Positions 24,474 through 34,153 are shown, counted from the stretch's first letter. The stretch: 64,000 nucleotides of DNA from Ga0077527 sp964433345 (GCA_964433345.1 CAYSQJ010000007.1:90178-154177); one strand, 5' to 3'. Notes: generated from the sequence alone by a model not told the origin. Program-made: numbers and translations.

Positions 24474-25511
24474 ATGATCGAACTCAAGTCCCGGCGGCAT
24501 AGCGCCGACGATCTCGGCAGTGCCATCGAACTGTGTTACGCCAAGGGCTGGACCGACGGCCTGCCGGTGATTCCTCCCACCGCAGAAAGCATTGCAGCGA
24601 TGCTCGAGGCCGGCGGGCTCAAGCCCGATCAGCAACTTGCCTTCATCGAAAACCGCCAGGTCTCGGTCACCGCGGAGAAGGTCGCGATCAATGCAGTGAT
24701 GGCCGGCTGCAAGCCCGAATACATGCCGGTGATCACGGCCACCATCGACGCGCTGGCTGATCCGAAATATGGCTACCATGGCCCGGCGACCAGCACCGGC
24801 GGATCGGCGGTGTTCATGCTGGTCAACGGCCCGATCGCGAAAAAAATCGGCATGAACAGCAGCGACAACGTGTTCGGCCAGGGCTGGCGCGCCAATGCCA
24901 CGATGGGCCGCGCGATCCGCCTGGTGATGCAGAACGTGATCGGCACCACGCCCGGCGTGCTGGACCGCTCGAGCCTCGGCCATCCCGGCAAGTACACCTT
25001 CTGCATTGCCGAGAACGAGGAAGACAGCCCCTGGCCGGCCTTTCACACCACGCGCGGTTTCAAGGCCGAGCAGAACGCGGTGACGATATTTGCGGCGCTC
25101 GGCGTGCACCAGTATTCCAACGGCCTGAGCGCAACGCCAGAAGGTGTGCTGACCACCGCCTGCGCGCAGATGCGCATGTCTGCCGGCACCAACCGCCAGC
25201 CGCAGTACGCGATGGTATTCGCCGGCGAGCACCAGCTGATCATGCAGAAGGCGGGCTGGTCGCGCGAGGATGTGCAGAACTACGTGTTCGAACACAGCCA
25301 GATGTCCCACGCCGAAATGCAGCGCGCCAACATCCGTCCCGGTCCGGTCACGCCCGAAACCGAGGCCACGATGCAGCCGCTGGTGCATACCCCGCAGGAC
25401 CTGCTGGTGATCGCCGCCGGCGGCAAGGCCGGCGTGCAGTCCTGCTACATTCCCGGCTGGGGCGGCAAAAACGGCTCGCAGAGCGTTACGCGGGAAATCA
25501 GGGTGCCTTGA
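24474..25511 (+). CDS. Conserved protein of unknown function next to UGSC selenoprotein
   Basis: A 345-residue soluble protein; I cannot name its family with confidence. It begins MIELKSRRHSADDLGSAIEL and contains KGWTDGLPVIPPT near residue 25, MAGCKPEYMPV near 77, TSTGGSAVFMLVNGP near 108, FGQGWRANATMGRAIRLVMQ near 135, and a C-terminal SCYIPGWGGKNGSQSVTREI. Cysteines near residues 21, 79, 177, 233 and the final SCYIPGW could be catalytic or metal-binding. A GGAGGAG site lies 4-6 bases before the ATG. It is the gene directly before the UGSC selenoprotein, separated only by a composite repeat, so the two may form one system. Confidence 0.75.
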   Translation: MIELKSRRHSADDLGSAIELCYAKGWTDGLPVIPPTAESIAAMLEAGGLKPDQQLAFIENRQVSVTAEKVAINAVMAGCKPEYMPVITATIDALADPKYGYHGPATSTGGSAVFMLVNGPIAKKIGMNSSDNVFGQGWRANATMGRAIRLVMQNVIGTTPGVLDRSSLGHPGKYTFCIAENEEDSPWPAFHTTRGFKAEQNAVTIFAALGVHQYSNGLSATPEGVLTTACAQMRMSAGTNRQPQYAMVFAGEHQLIMQKAGWSREDVQNYVFEHSQMSHAEMQRANIRPGPVTPETEATMQPLVHTPQDLLVIAAGGKAGVQSCYIPGWGGKNGSQSVTREIRVP

Positions 25512-25530
25512 GTGAGCGCGTAAATCCAAA

Positions 25531-25710
25531 AAAACGTTTTAGCCACAGAGGGCACAGAGAGCACAGAGAAAAACCGAATACCCCGTCATTCCGGCGAACG
25601 CCGGAATCCAGCAACGGTTTCGGCAAGATCGCTGGATTCCGGATCGCACTGCGTGCGTCCGGAATGACGGATTTTGTAACCACTTGTTTTTATTGATGTT
25701 TTTTTTAAAG
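25531..25710 (+). repeat. Composite intergenic element, copy 1 (CACAGAG arm + CATTCCGG inverted repeat + AT-rich motif)
   Basis: Three parts follow in order: a CACAGAG arm (25538-25575), a GTCATTCCGGCGAACGCCGG inverted repeat with its partner ending CGTCCGGAATGAC (25585-25669), and an AT-rich motif TAACCACTTG plus TTTTTATTGATGTTTTT (25677-25703). The same three parts in the same order, reverse-complemented, occur at 41455-41614. The element ends directly at the UGSC ribosome site. Confidence 0.88.
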
Positions 25711-25721
25711 AGGAGATCGCC

Positions 25722-26264
25722 ATGAGCATCCAGATCTACGATCCCACCACCGAAGTGAAGTCGCGCTCGATTAATTTCGTGCCGCGGCCGAAGTCGCTGA
25801 AGGGCCTGCGCATCGGCCTGGTCGACAACACCAAGCACAACTCCGATCAGCTGCTGATGCGCATCGCCGGCATCCTTGAGAAGGAGCACGGCGCCAAGTC
25901 GCACGTGATCCGCAAAAAGAAAAGCGCCGGTTCCGCACCCAGCCCGGAAATGATCGCCGAGTACAAGGAAAACTGCGACATCATCGTCGCCGGCGTCGGC
26001 GATTGAGGGTCATGCAGCTCGGGCAGTGTGCTCGACAGCATAGTGTTTGAACAGAACGGTGTTCCCTCGGCGTCCATCGTGACCCACGTGTTCACGGTCA
26101 CCGGCAAGGCGATGGCGAAAACCTGGGGCGTACCGGACCTGAAATTCCTGGTGATGCCGCATCCGATCGCCAACCTGACGCCGGAGCAGATGGACCAGCG
26201 CGCGGCGGAGATTGCGCCGCAGGTGGTTGATTTGCTGCTCAAGGGGCAACAACAGGCAGCTTAG
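25722..26264 (+). CDS. UGSC-family selenoprotein (in-frame TGA = Sec95)
   Basis: A 180-residue protein with a TGA at 26004-26006. It translates as IIVAGVGD-U-GSCSSGSVLDS, giving the exact U-G-S-C motif for which this (seleno)protein family is named. Frame and codon use continue unchanged to GQQQAA and a normal TAG. Sec95 and Cys98 form a UxxC redox pair, so a thiol-disulfide or oxidoreductase role is inferred; the reaction is not known to me. GUC/GAC and AGC/GCU segments after the TGA could form a SECIS hairpin with a GGG-containing loop. A GAGGAG site lies 6 bases before the ATG, at the very end of a composite repeat. Confidence 0.9.
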
Positions 26265-26286
26265 CCGTCTGCAAGTTGCGGGAAAG

Positions 26287-26313
26287 GAAAAGGGGCCAAC
26301 AGGCCCCTTTTTT
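26287..26313 (+). terminator. Rho-independent terminator after UGSC gene
   Basis: AAAAGGGGCC and GGCCCCTTTT form a stem around AACA, followed by six T in all. It lies 23 bases after the UGSC stop, marking the end of that transcript. Confidence 0.88.
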
Positions 26314-26354
26314 CATGTCAGCAAACCCGCAGTCCCAAGGGCCGAGGCGTGTTG

Positions 26355-26654
26355 TCATGTTTCATCATCGGGGAGCAACAACAGGCGCTCGCTTCGCCAG
26401 ACACGAACAAGGCTTATTGATGCTGCATTGCGCAGGTAAACCACACGAAACGGCGGATAAATGATTTCCCGAATGCTGTCCTGATTGAATTCCGGGACTT
26501 TTCTGCCCGAATCAGGGTGGTCGCGCAGATTCTGCACACTTTTCAGAATGACATTGACAAACTTCTGGCCAATGTCAGGCGCACCCTGCGCCATGTAATA
26601 TGCCTTGATCTCGTGCAGGTCGCTCAGGGCTGATTGAGCGATCGTGATCTTCAT
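26355..26654 (-). CDS. RelE/ParE-family toxin
   Basis: Type II toxin of 99 residues. The fold is recognised from ITIAQSALSDLHEIKAYYMAQG at the start, the helix GQKFVNVILKSVQNLRDHPD then SGRKVPEF, and the strand set IREIIYPPFRVVYLRN then SISLVRVWRSERLLL. This is the ParE-like pattern; target (gyrase or ribosome-bound mRNA) cannot be told. Its ATG abuts the antitoxin stop codon with no gap, so both are made from one transcript. Confidence 0.9.
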   Translation of the reverse strand: MKITIAQSALSDLHEIKAYYMAQGAPDIGQKFVNVILKSVQNLRDHPDSGRKVPEFNQDSIREIIYPPFRVVYLRNAASISLVRVWRSERLLLLPDDET

Positions 26655-26924
26655 TTACTTTGCGCCCAGTATTCTCTTCGCTTCGGCCAGCGTGACTGTG
26701 TTGCCTTCCCGGATGTCAGCCAGACCACGGGCCACAGCCTTGACGAAGCGCAACTCATCGGCGCTTTTCTCGTAATCGTCGAGGCATTGCACCACGGCAA
26801 CACCTCTACCCCGGCTGGTCAGCAGCACGGGCCGGTGGGTATCGTTCACCCGGCTGACCACTTTGCCCGGATTCACTTTCAGGTCGGAAAGCGGGATGAC
26901 ATCTTCTGAAAATTTGGTGTCCAT
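26655..26924 (-). CDS. Phd/YefM-family antitoxin
   Basis: An 89-residue antitoxin. The N-terminal DNA-binding part has VIPLSDLKVNPGKVVSRVND then HRPVLLTSRGRGVAVVQCLDDYE, the typical Phd/YefM signature; the C-terminal helix (REGNTVTLAEAKRILGAK) would wrap the toxin. It is the first gene of the pair and probably binds the inverted GGTGC/GCACC sites just upstream. Confidence 0.92.
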   Translation of the reverse strand: MDTKFSEDVIPLSDLKVNPGKVVSRVNDTHRPVLLTSRGRGVAVVQCLDDYEKSADELRFVKAVARGLADIREGNTVTLAEAKRILGAK

Positions 26925-26945
26925 GGAGGTGCTCCTGAATGGTTC

Positions 26946-26977
26946 GGTGCCATTATTAGCACCTGTTTACTGGTGCT
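26946..26977 (-). promoter_or_regulatory. Toxin-antitoxin operator
   Basis: Three alternating half-sites, GGTGC (26946-26950), AGCACC (26958-26963) and GGTGCT (26972-26977), lie 22-53 bases before the antitoxin start. This spacing is what is seen in autoregulated Phd/YefM operons. Confidence 0.65.
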
Positions 26978-27004
26978 GTCAATAAGTCACTAAACCTGCG
27001 GAAA

Positions 27005-27121
27005 TGGTGCGTACCCGAGTGGGCTTGTACTGAAATTCCTGGTGATGCTGCATCCGATTACCAACCAGGCGCCGTTGAAGCTACATGCTGGTTGGCTTGC
27101 CAAGCCGGCGGTGCGCACTTA
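27005..27121 (+). pseudogene. Decayed fragment of a second UGSC-type gene
   Basis: Bases 27030-27066 match 26139-26175 of the UGSC gene at 34 of 37 positions, and 27005-27018 match 26124-26137 at 12 of 14. The translated piece LKFLVMLHPITNQ parallels LKFLVMPHPIANL in the intact protein. There is no start, no UGSC motif and an insertion between the two matching blocks. Same strand as the intact gene; the toxin-antitoxin pair lies between the two. This 300-base gap otherwise holds only the operator above. Confidence 0.75.
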
Positions 27122-27225
27122 ACCTGCCGCCTGCAGCGTTATCCGGCCGGCGGCATAGACTACATAGAACAGCTGCTGGACGCGGGCCGCAACATGATCG
27201 CCGGATTGCCGGGAGGACACGATTC

Positions 27226-28023
27226 ATGACCGAAACACAACCACGCCCCGGGCCCACACCGGACGGCGAACACTTGCCCTTCGTCGCGCCCTGCCGCGAT
27301 CTCCCCGCGGGCCGGCCTCTGCAGTGGGTGGCGCGCGGCTGGGCGGATTTCCGTCGCGCGCCGCAGCAGAGCCTGGGACTCGGCATCGCCATCGTCGTGC
27401 TGTCGTGGATTGTCACCGGCATCGGGCTGGCTGCCGGCAGTTACTGGGCGGCGCTGGTGCTGCTTTCGGGCTTTGTCTTTGTCGCGCCGCTGCTGGCGCT
27501 GGGCCTTTATTTGATCAGCCGCCAGCTCGAGCGTGGCATGGCGCCGACGCTGGTGCGCTGCATGGAAGAGCAGGGCCGCGCTCTGGGCAATGCAATGGTG
27601 TTTGCATTGGCACTGCTGGTGCTGTTTCTGATCTGGGCGCGCGCCGGCTCGATGGTGCACGTGTTTTTTCCGGCGGGCGGCAGCTCGGACTGGCGCGAGC
27701 TGGCGCTGTTCCTCGGCATCGGCTCGGCGGTGGGTTCGATTTTCGCGCTGCTGACTTTTACCTTCAGCGCGTTCTCGCTGCCGATGATCTGCGACCGCGA
27801 GACCGATGCAGTGACCGCCATCGTCACCAGCGTCAACGCGGTGCTGCGCAACAAGCCGGCTATGGCGGTGTGGGCGCTGCTGATTGTCCTGCTGACCGGC
27901 ATCGGCTTTGCCACTGCGCTGCTCGGGCTCGCGGTGACCATCCCGGTACTGGGTCATGCGACCTGGCATGCCTACCGCGACACCATAGACGCCTCGGCCT
28001 GGCCGGAAAGTCGCCTGGAATAA
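27226..28023 (+). CDS. DUF2189 integral membrane protein
   Basis: A 265-residue protein with about six membrane helices. The cytoplasmic N-terminus carries RPLQWVARGWADFRRAPQQS, and the C-terminus has GHATWHAYRDTI, both DUF2189 hallmarks. GGGAGGACACG precedes the ATG at good spacing; earlier in-frame ATGs have no ribosome site. Function unknown; members are common in proteobacteria and alphaproteobacterial cytochrome-oxidase contexts. It stands before a methyltransferase gene on the same strand. Confidence 0.85.
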   Translation: MTETQPRPGPTPDGEHLPFVAPCRDLPAGRPLQWVARGWADFRRAPQQSLGLGIAIVVLSWIVTGIGLAAGSYWAALVLLSGFVFVAPLLALGLYLISRQLERGMAPTLVRCMEEQGRALGNAMVFALALLVLFLIWARAGSMVHVFFPAGGSSDWRELALFLGIGSAVGSIFALLTFTFSAFSLPMICDRETDAVTAIVTSVNAVLRNKPAMAVWALLIVLLTGIGFATALLGLAVTIPVLGHATWHAYRDTIDASAWPESRLE

Positions 28024-28135
28024 GCAGCGCCTGTTGCCGGCGGCTTCTTGGCGTCGGGATGGCCCTGTTATGCTCGGGCTTGCGGCGCATTTGGCGTCCG
28101 CGTCGAGCCGGTGTCCGCCGGCGGAAAGCCTGTCC

Positions 28136-29278
28136 GTGACTGCACATCCCCTGATTCATTTCAACGACGGCACTGAAGATCGCTCTGCGCGTTGGCGCTC
28201 GGAAAGCAACGCTGCGCCGCCGAAACGCGTGGTGGTGGCCGATGACACGATGACCGCGGATACCGCCTATCGTCTCGCGGCCGAAGGCACGGCGCTGCTC
28301 TGGCGCAGCGATTTCCAGAATGCGCGCCAGATGCTGCAGGCGCTGATGCGCCGCATCGACCGGCCGCGCAAGCCCAAGCGCAAGCAGGGCGATGTCGCCG
28401 AAGTTCCGGGAGCTGCTTTCCACCGCCACCGCCAGGCGCAGGCGCAGCGCGCGCATACGCTGTCGATGCTGCTGATTCCGCTGGAGGGCGATTACGGCAT
28501 TCCACTGCGCCGTGCGCCCGATGTGCGGCTCGCCTGCAGTGAGGCCTGGGGCGAGCCTGATGGCGAGGCCAGCGTGGTGTCGCTGCGTGAACTGCTGGGC
28601 CTGATCGGTGCGCATGAATGGCGTAAGAAGGGCGTGGACGTCCCGGCGCTGGGTGCGCATATCCATCCGCACTACGGCGTGTTCGCGCCGATCCGCAGCG
28701 AATACGTGAAGCTGGTGGCGCAGGCGACGCTGCCGGCACAGACTCTGGCTTTCGACATCGGCACCGGCACCGGGGTGCTGGCGGCGCTGCTGGCGAAACG
28801 CGGCGTGGCCAGGATCGTCGCCACCGAGAATGACGCGCGTGCGATTGCCTGCGCGCGCGACAACATCAAACGGCTGGGACTGGAGGCACAGGTGGAGGTG
28901 GTCGAGGCCGACCTGTTTCCCGAGGGCCGCGCGCCGCTGGTCGTTTGCAACCCGCCGTGGATTCCGTCGCAGCCCAGTGCGCCGATCGAACGCGCGGTCT
29001 ACGATCCCGGCAGCAAAATGCTGCGCGGATTCATTGCCGGGCTCGCGGCGCACCTCCAGCCCGAAGGCGAGGGCTGGCTGATCCTGTCCGACATTGCCGA
29101 ACATCTGGGGCTGCGCACCCGCGAGGAACTGCTGGCGCTGATCGATGCTGCAGGCCTCAAGGTCAAGAGCCGCAGCGAGGCACGGCCGCAGCATCCGAAG
29201 GCACAGGATGCCTCCGATCCGCTGCACGCGGCGCGGGCGGCGGAAGTGACGTCATTGTGGCGGCTGGTGCCGCGCTGA
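28136..29278 (+). CDS. Class I SAM-dependent methyltransferase, NPPW motif
   Basis: A methyltransferase of about 380 residues. The SAM motif LAFDIGTGTGVLAALLAKRG lies near residue 204, the acidic ATENDARAIACARDNIKRLG next, and LVVCNPPWIPSQPSAPIERA near 268. The NPPW motif is the hallmark of N-methylation of planar amides or bases (PrmC, TrmN6 and RlmF relatives). A 200-residue N-terminal part with KPKRKQGDVAEV is unusual for PrmC. The start is uncertain: GTG at 28136 (VTAHPLIHFNDG) is chosen, ATG at 28070 is possible. Substrate unknown. Confidence 0.78.
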   Translation: MTAHPLIHFNDGTEDRSARWRSESNAAPPKRVVVADDTMTADTAYRLAAEGTALLWRSDFQNARQMLQALMRRIDRPRKPKRKQGDVAEVPGAAFHRHRQAQAQRAHTLSMLLIPLEGDYGIPLRRAPDVRLACSEAWGEPDGEASVVSLRELLGLIGAHEWRKKGVDVPALGAHIHPHYGVFAPIRSEYVKLVAQATLPAQTLAFDIGTGTGVLAALLAKRGVARIVATENDARAIACARDNIKRLGLEAQVEVVEADLFPEGRAPLVVCNPPWIPSQPSAPIERAVYDPGSKMLRGFIAGLAAHLQPEGEGWLILSDIAEHLGLRTREELLALIDAAGLKVKSRSEARPQHPKAQDASDPLHAARAAEVTSLWRLVPR

Positions 29279-29287
29279 ACCGGATGC

Positions 29288-29797
29288 TTAACCCAGAATC
29301 CCGGGATTGAGCTGCCAGGTGGCGTAAGTCAGGACAGATGCAAAACTGACCCAGGCCAGGTAGGGCAGCAGCAGGATGGCGGCAACAAGCTGCAGCTGCC
29401 GGAACGCGATGAGGGTTGCGGCAATCAATGCCCACAGCAGCAGGATCTCGGCGAATGCCAGCGCGCCCTGATGCCAGACAAAAAACAGCCAGGTCCAGAG
29501 CGCATTCGCGGCAAGCTGCAGCACAAACAGGGTCAGCGCGGCACCCCCGCGGCGGAAACCATGATCACGCCACACCAGCCATGCGGCAATGGCCATCATC
29601 AGGTACAGCACAGTCCAGACCGGCGCGAACAGCCAGCCCGGCGGCGCCCACTCCGGACGGACCAGCCGCAGGTAAAAAGTCCCGGCCTGCGCGGAAGCCA
29701 CTGCACCCAAAGCCGCGGCTGCAAAGGTCAGGATCAGCCAGCCGGCGAGGCCGGCCAGCTGCCTGCATAGCGACAGTTTGTGGATGGTGTTTTGCAT
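29288..29797 (-). CDS. TspO/MBR-family membrane protein
   Basis: Five-helix tryptophan-rich sensory protein of 169 residues. The family segment RPEWAPPGWLFAPVWTVLYL is near residue 48, followed by LQLAANALWTWLFFVWHQGA and the final PYLAWVSFASVLTYATWQLN. TspO proteins bind porphyrins and other hydrophobic ligands. The gene converges on the methyltransferase gene and precedes the M48 protease on the same strand without overlap. Confidence 0.92.
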   Translation of the reverse strand: MQNTIHKLSLCRQLAGLAGWLILTFAAAALGAVASAQAGTFYLRLVRPEWAPPGWLFAPVWTVLYLMMAIAAWLVWRDHGFRRGGAALTLFVLQLAANALWTWLFFVWHQGALAFAEILLLWALIAATLIAFRQLQLVAAILLLPYLAWVSFASVLTYATWQLNPGILG

Positions 29798-29857
29798 TGT
29801 TGATCGATGAGCGCCTGACAGCAGGAAACGCGGCTGCGTTTGCTGCCGACCCGGCGG

Positions 29858-30682
29858 TCAACGGCGCCGGCGCGCGGCCTCGTAGAGCGGCATCACCGCC
29901 GGCAACAGCGCCTCGATTTCCTGGATGCGCCGGTCTTCGGCGGGGTGGGTGCTGAGAAATTCCGGCGGGCGGCCGCCCTGGTTCGCGGCGAGCATCTTTT
30001 TCCACAGCGTGATGCCGGCGCGCGGATCGTAACCGGCGCGGGCAGAGAGCTCGAGGCCGATGCGGTCGGCTTCCGTCTCGTGGCTGCGGCTGAAACGGGT
30101 GGCAATCAGTGCCTGGTAGGCGGCGCCGGTCAGGTTGGCGGCGCCGTCACCCAGCCCCAGCAGCACCGCGCCGAGGCCGATCGCGGTTTCCGCGGCTACC
30201 GCCTGCGACACCTGCTCGCGCGAATGTTCGCGCAGCGCATGGGCGATCTCGTGGCCCATGATCACCGCGATCTCGTCATCGCTGAGCTTGAGCTGCTGGA
30301 TGATGCCGGAATAGAACATGATCTTGCCGCCGGGCATGCAGAAGGCGTTGAGTTCCTTGCTGTTGATGACGTTGACTTCCCATTTCCAGCCCGGCGCGTC
30401 GGCGCGGAAGGCGCGGGTCTGAGGCGTGATGCGGGCGGCGATTGCGCGCACGCGGCGGGTCAGCGCGGCATCGGTGTTGAGCACGCCTTTCTTCGCCGAC
30501 TCGGTCTGCAGCTGGGCGTAGGCCTTTACCGCCATCTGGTCCAGCTGCTCGGAGGACACCAGCAGCAGCTGCTTGCGTTCGGCGCCGACCACGCCGCCGG
30601 AGGTGGTCGACTGGCAGCTGGCGGTCGTGCCGAGGGTGACCGTGGTGAGTGCGGCGGCAATCAGTTTGTAGACGGGAACCAT
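29858..30682 (-). CDS. M48-family metalloprotease lipoprotein
   Basis: Zinc protease of 274 residues. The signal MVPVYKLIAAALTTVTLGTT then ASC gives a lipobox with C23 as the lipid site. HEIAH at residues 144-148 holds two zinc ligands and the catalytic glutamate, and ETEADRIGLELSARAGYDP near 196 gives the third ligand. It lacks the long TPR tail of BepA (YfgC), so it resembles LoiP/YcaL-type outer-membrane quality-control proteases. Divergent from the ABC-F gene. Confidence 0.92.
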   Translation of the reverse strand: MVPVYKLIAAALTTVTLGTTASCQSTTSGGVVGAERKQLLLVSSEQLDQMAVKAYAQLQTESAKKGVLNTDAALTRRVRAIAARITPQTRAFRADAPGWKWEVNVINSKELNAFCMPGGKIMFYSGIIQQLKLSDDEIAVIMGHEIAHALREHSREQVSQAVAAETAIGLGAVLLGLGDGAANLTGAAYQALIATRFSRSHETEADRIGLELSARAGYDPRAGITLWKKMLAANQGGRPPEFLSTHPAEDRRIQEIEALLPAVMPLYEAARRRR

Positions 30683-30818
30683 GGGCCTGCTCCGGTGGAA
30701 GTGCGCCGGATTTTACCGCGCCTGTGCCGGGAAACGCCCGCCGGCGGCGCAACCTGCGTAGAATGCGCCCCTTTGCTTGGGGGCGTTCCCGACCGCCTTC
30801 CGCGGCCGGCAGGACACG

Positions 30819-32435
<1,617 letters not shown>

Positions 32436-32486
32436 TTCCTGCGGTGCAATGGCGCGGCCATTGCACATCCTCCTGGTGTTTTATGT

Positions 32487-32515
32487 AATCATTTGATTTT
32501 TAATGATTATTTTTT
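32487..32515 (+). repeat. AT-rich motif, variant copy (upstream of HigB-type gene)
   Basis: TAATCATTTG is followed by ATTTTTAATGATTATTTTT. With two small insertions it aligns to the 41457 copy. It lies 40 bases before the toxin start and points toward it. Confidence 0.45.
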
Positions 32516-32554
32516 GCTGTTGCTGATATATATCCAAATCAGTATATTCCGGTC

Positions 32555-32881
32555 ATGAAGGTTGTTCGATTCCTCGGTGATTCCTTAAAGTGTCTGCGGA
32601 ATTTTCCCGAAGACGCGAGACAGGATGCGGGTTACCAGATCGACAAAGTACAGCGCGGTGACCAACCGGATGACTTCAGGCCGATGTCGTCCATCGGCAA
32701 TGGCGTTGAGGAAATTCGCATACGTGATGACTCGGGCATTTACCGGGTTGTTTATGTCGCCCGTTTTGTTGAGGCGGTTTATGTTCTGCACGTGTTTCAG
32801 AAAAAGTCGCAAGCCACTTCAAAGGGAGACCTTGAAATCGCCAGGGAGCGTTATGCTCAACTGATGAGAGGCCGAAAATGA
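32555..32881 (+). CDS. HigB/Gp49-type toxin of a type II system
   Basis: A 108-residue RelE-superfamily toxin of the phage-derived Gp49 group. Typical segments are KVVRFLGDSLKCLRNFPEDA, DDFRPMSSIGNGVEEIRIRD and IYRVVYVARFVEAVYVLHVF then QKKSQ. The gene order toxin-then-antitoxin is that of HigBA systems. Its TGA overlaps the antitoxin ATG (ATGA, 32878-32881). The region upstream (32436-32554) is AT-rich and contains no other gene. Confidence 0.92.
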   Translation: MKVVRFLGDSLKCLRNFPEDARQDAGYQIDKVQRGDQPDDFRPMSSIGNGVEEIRIRDDSGIYRVVYVARFVEAVYVLHVFQKKSQATSKGDLEIARERYAQLMRGRK

Positions 32882-33165
32882 GCAAAAGCAAGATCGAGAG
32901 TCATGCCAGCGTGTGGGACGCGATTGCCGACAGCCCGGAGCAGGCGGCAAACCTGAGAGCCAGGGCTGAACTCATGCAACAGATTGCGGAGATCGTGAAA
33001 GACAGTGGCTGGACCCAGGCCGAAGCGGCTGCGCACTGTGGTGTGACACAGCCCCGGATCAATGATCTGCTGCGTGGCCGGATCTCGCGCTTTTCATTGG
33101 ATGCGCTGGTGAACATTGCTACCGCGATCGGGCGCCGCGTTCATGTCGAACTCGAGCCCGTCTGA
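32878..33165 (+). CDS. HigA-type XRE-family antitoxin
   Basis: A 95-residue helix-turn-helix antitoxin. The HTH lies at about residues 43-75: SGWTQAEAAAHCGVTQPRIN then DLLRGRISRFSLDALVNIAT, the XRE pattern with the RINDLLRG recognition helix usual in this family. It overlaps the toxin gene by four bases and is followed closely by the convergent PPK2 gene. Confidence 0.93.
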   Translation: MSKSKIESHASVWDAIADSPEQAANLRARAELMQQIAEIVKDSGWTQAEAAAHCGVTQPRINDLLRGRISRFSLDALVNIATAIGRRVHVELEPV

Positions 33166-33174
33166 ACTGGAGGA

Positions 33175-34035
33175 TCAACCGCGCTTGCGCGGTTTTTTCT
33201 TCTTCGCGCCGAGTTGTGCGCGGTAGGCCTCAAGTCCGGCGCGCCCGGCCCTGCCCATTTCCTCCAGTTTTTTGTCCCAGTGTTTGCGATGTTCGCGCAG
33301 CGTGTCGACGATGGATTCCGCGACCACCAGATTGCGGTACCACTTTGAATTCGCCGGCACGATGATCCACGGCGCATGCGGCGCCGCGGTTTTGGAGATC
33401 GCATCCTCGTAGGCCGCAGTGTATTCGTCCCAGTGGTCGCGTTCCTTCCAGTCGTTCGGGTTCAGCTTCCACGCGGTTTCCGGTTCCTTCTCGCGCTCGA
33501 GCAGGCGTTCCTCCTGCTCGTCCCGGGAGATGTGCAGGAAATACTTGAGCACGATGGTGCCGTGCTCGGCCAGCAGTTCCTCGAAATCACGGATATGTCC
33601 GTAACGCTGCTGCCAGAGTTTTTTCGGCGCCAGATCGTGCACCCGCACTACCAGCACATCCTCGTAATGCGAACGGTTGAACAGCGCGAACTCGCCGCGC
33701 CGTGGCGCGTGTTTGTGGACCCGCCACAGGAAATCATGTTCGCGTTCCTCTGTGGTCGGCACGCCGAAGGAGGTGACGCTGACGCCGCGCGGGTTGAGGC
33801 AGCCGGCGACATGCTTGATGGTGCCGTCCTTGCCCGCACTGTCGCGGCCCTGCAGTACCACCAGCACGCCGTTGACCCTGGCGCCCCACATTGCATCCTG
33901 CAATTCGAACAGTTCGCGACCCAGCGCGGCGAAGCGTTTTTCCGCCTTGGCCCTGGTCATGCCCTTGGGCGGTTCGGCGGAGATCCCGCTGAGCCGGACT
34001 TTGCTGCCGGGGGTATCGATCAGGGTGTCGGGCAT
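33175..34035 (-). CDS. Polyphosphate kinase 2 family protein
   Basis: Single-domain PPK2 of 286 residues, which transfers phosphate between polyphosphate and nucleotides. Walker A is LQGRDSAGKDGTIKHVAG near residue 62, the lid FGVPTTEEREHDFLWRVHKH follows near 91, and FNRSHYEDVLVVRVH near 119 supplies Walker B. The C-terminus is lysine-rich (KKKKPRKRG). Which nucleotide it phosphorylates (AMP, ADP or GDP) cannot be set from motifs alone. An AT-rich motif lies 66 bases upstream. Confidence 0.93.
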   Translation of the reverse strand: MPDTLIDTPGSKVRLSGISAEPPKGMTRAKAEKRFAALGRELFELQDAMWGARVNGVLVVLQGRDSAGKDGTIKHVAGCLNPRGVSVTSFGVPTTEEREHDFLWRVHKHAPRRGEFALFNRSHYEDVLVVRVHDLAPKKLWQQRYGHIRDFEELLAEHGTIVLKYFLHISRDEQEERLLEREKEPETAWKLNPNDWKERDHWDEYTAAYEDAISKTAAPHAPWIIVPANSKWYRNLVVAESIVDTLREHRKHWDKKLEEMGRAGRAGLEAYRAQLGAKKKKPRKRG

Positions 34036-34100
34036 GGCGGTCTTCCTGCAGGGAGTTGGTGACGTGGTGTGATGACAATGCTGCTTGCCGGCGAAAATAT

Positions 34101-34127
34101 AAAAATATCAATAAAGACAAATACTTA
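34101..34127 (-). repeat. AT-rich 27-nt motif, copy b (upstream of PPK2)
   Basis: On the minus strand: TAAGTATTTG then TCTTTATTGATATTTTT, one base different from the 1306 copy. It lies between the HD-GYP stop and the PPK2 start and points toward PPK2. Confidence 0.85.
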
Positions 34128-34153
34128 TACAAATATCGTGAAGGCGGATCGCT

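Noticed and set aside
25531..25710. Composite element as an insertion sequence
   Set aside because: There is no transposase reading frame in either copy; it is only about 170 bases long.
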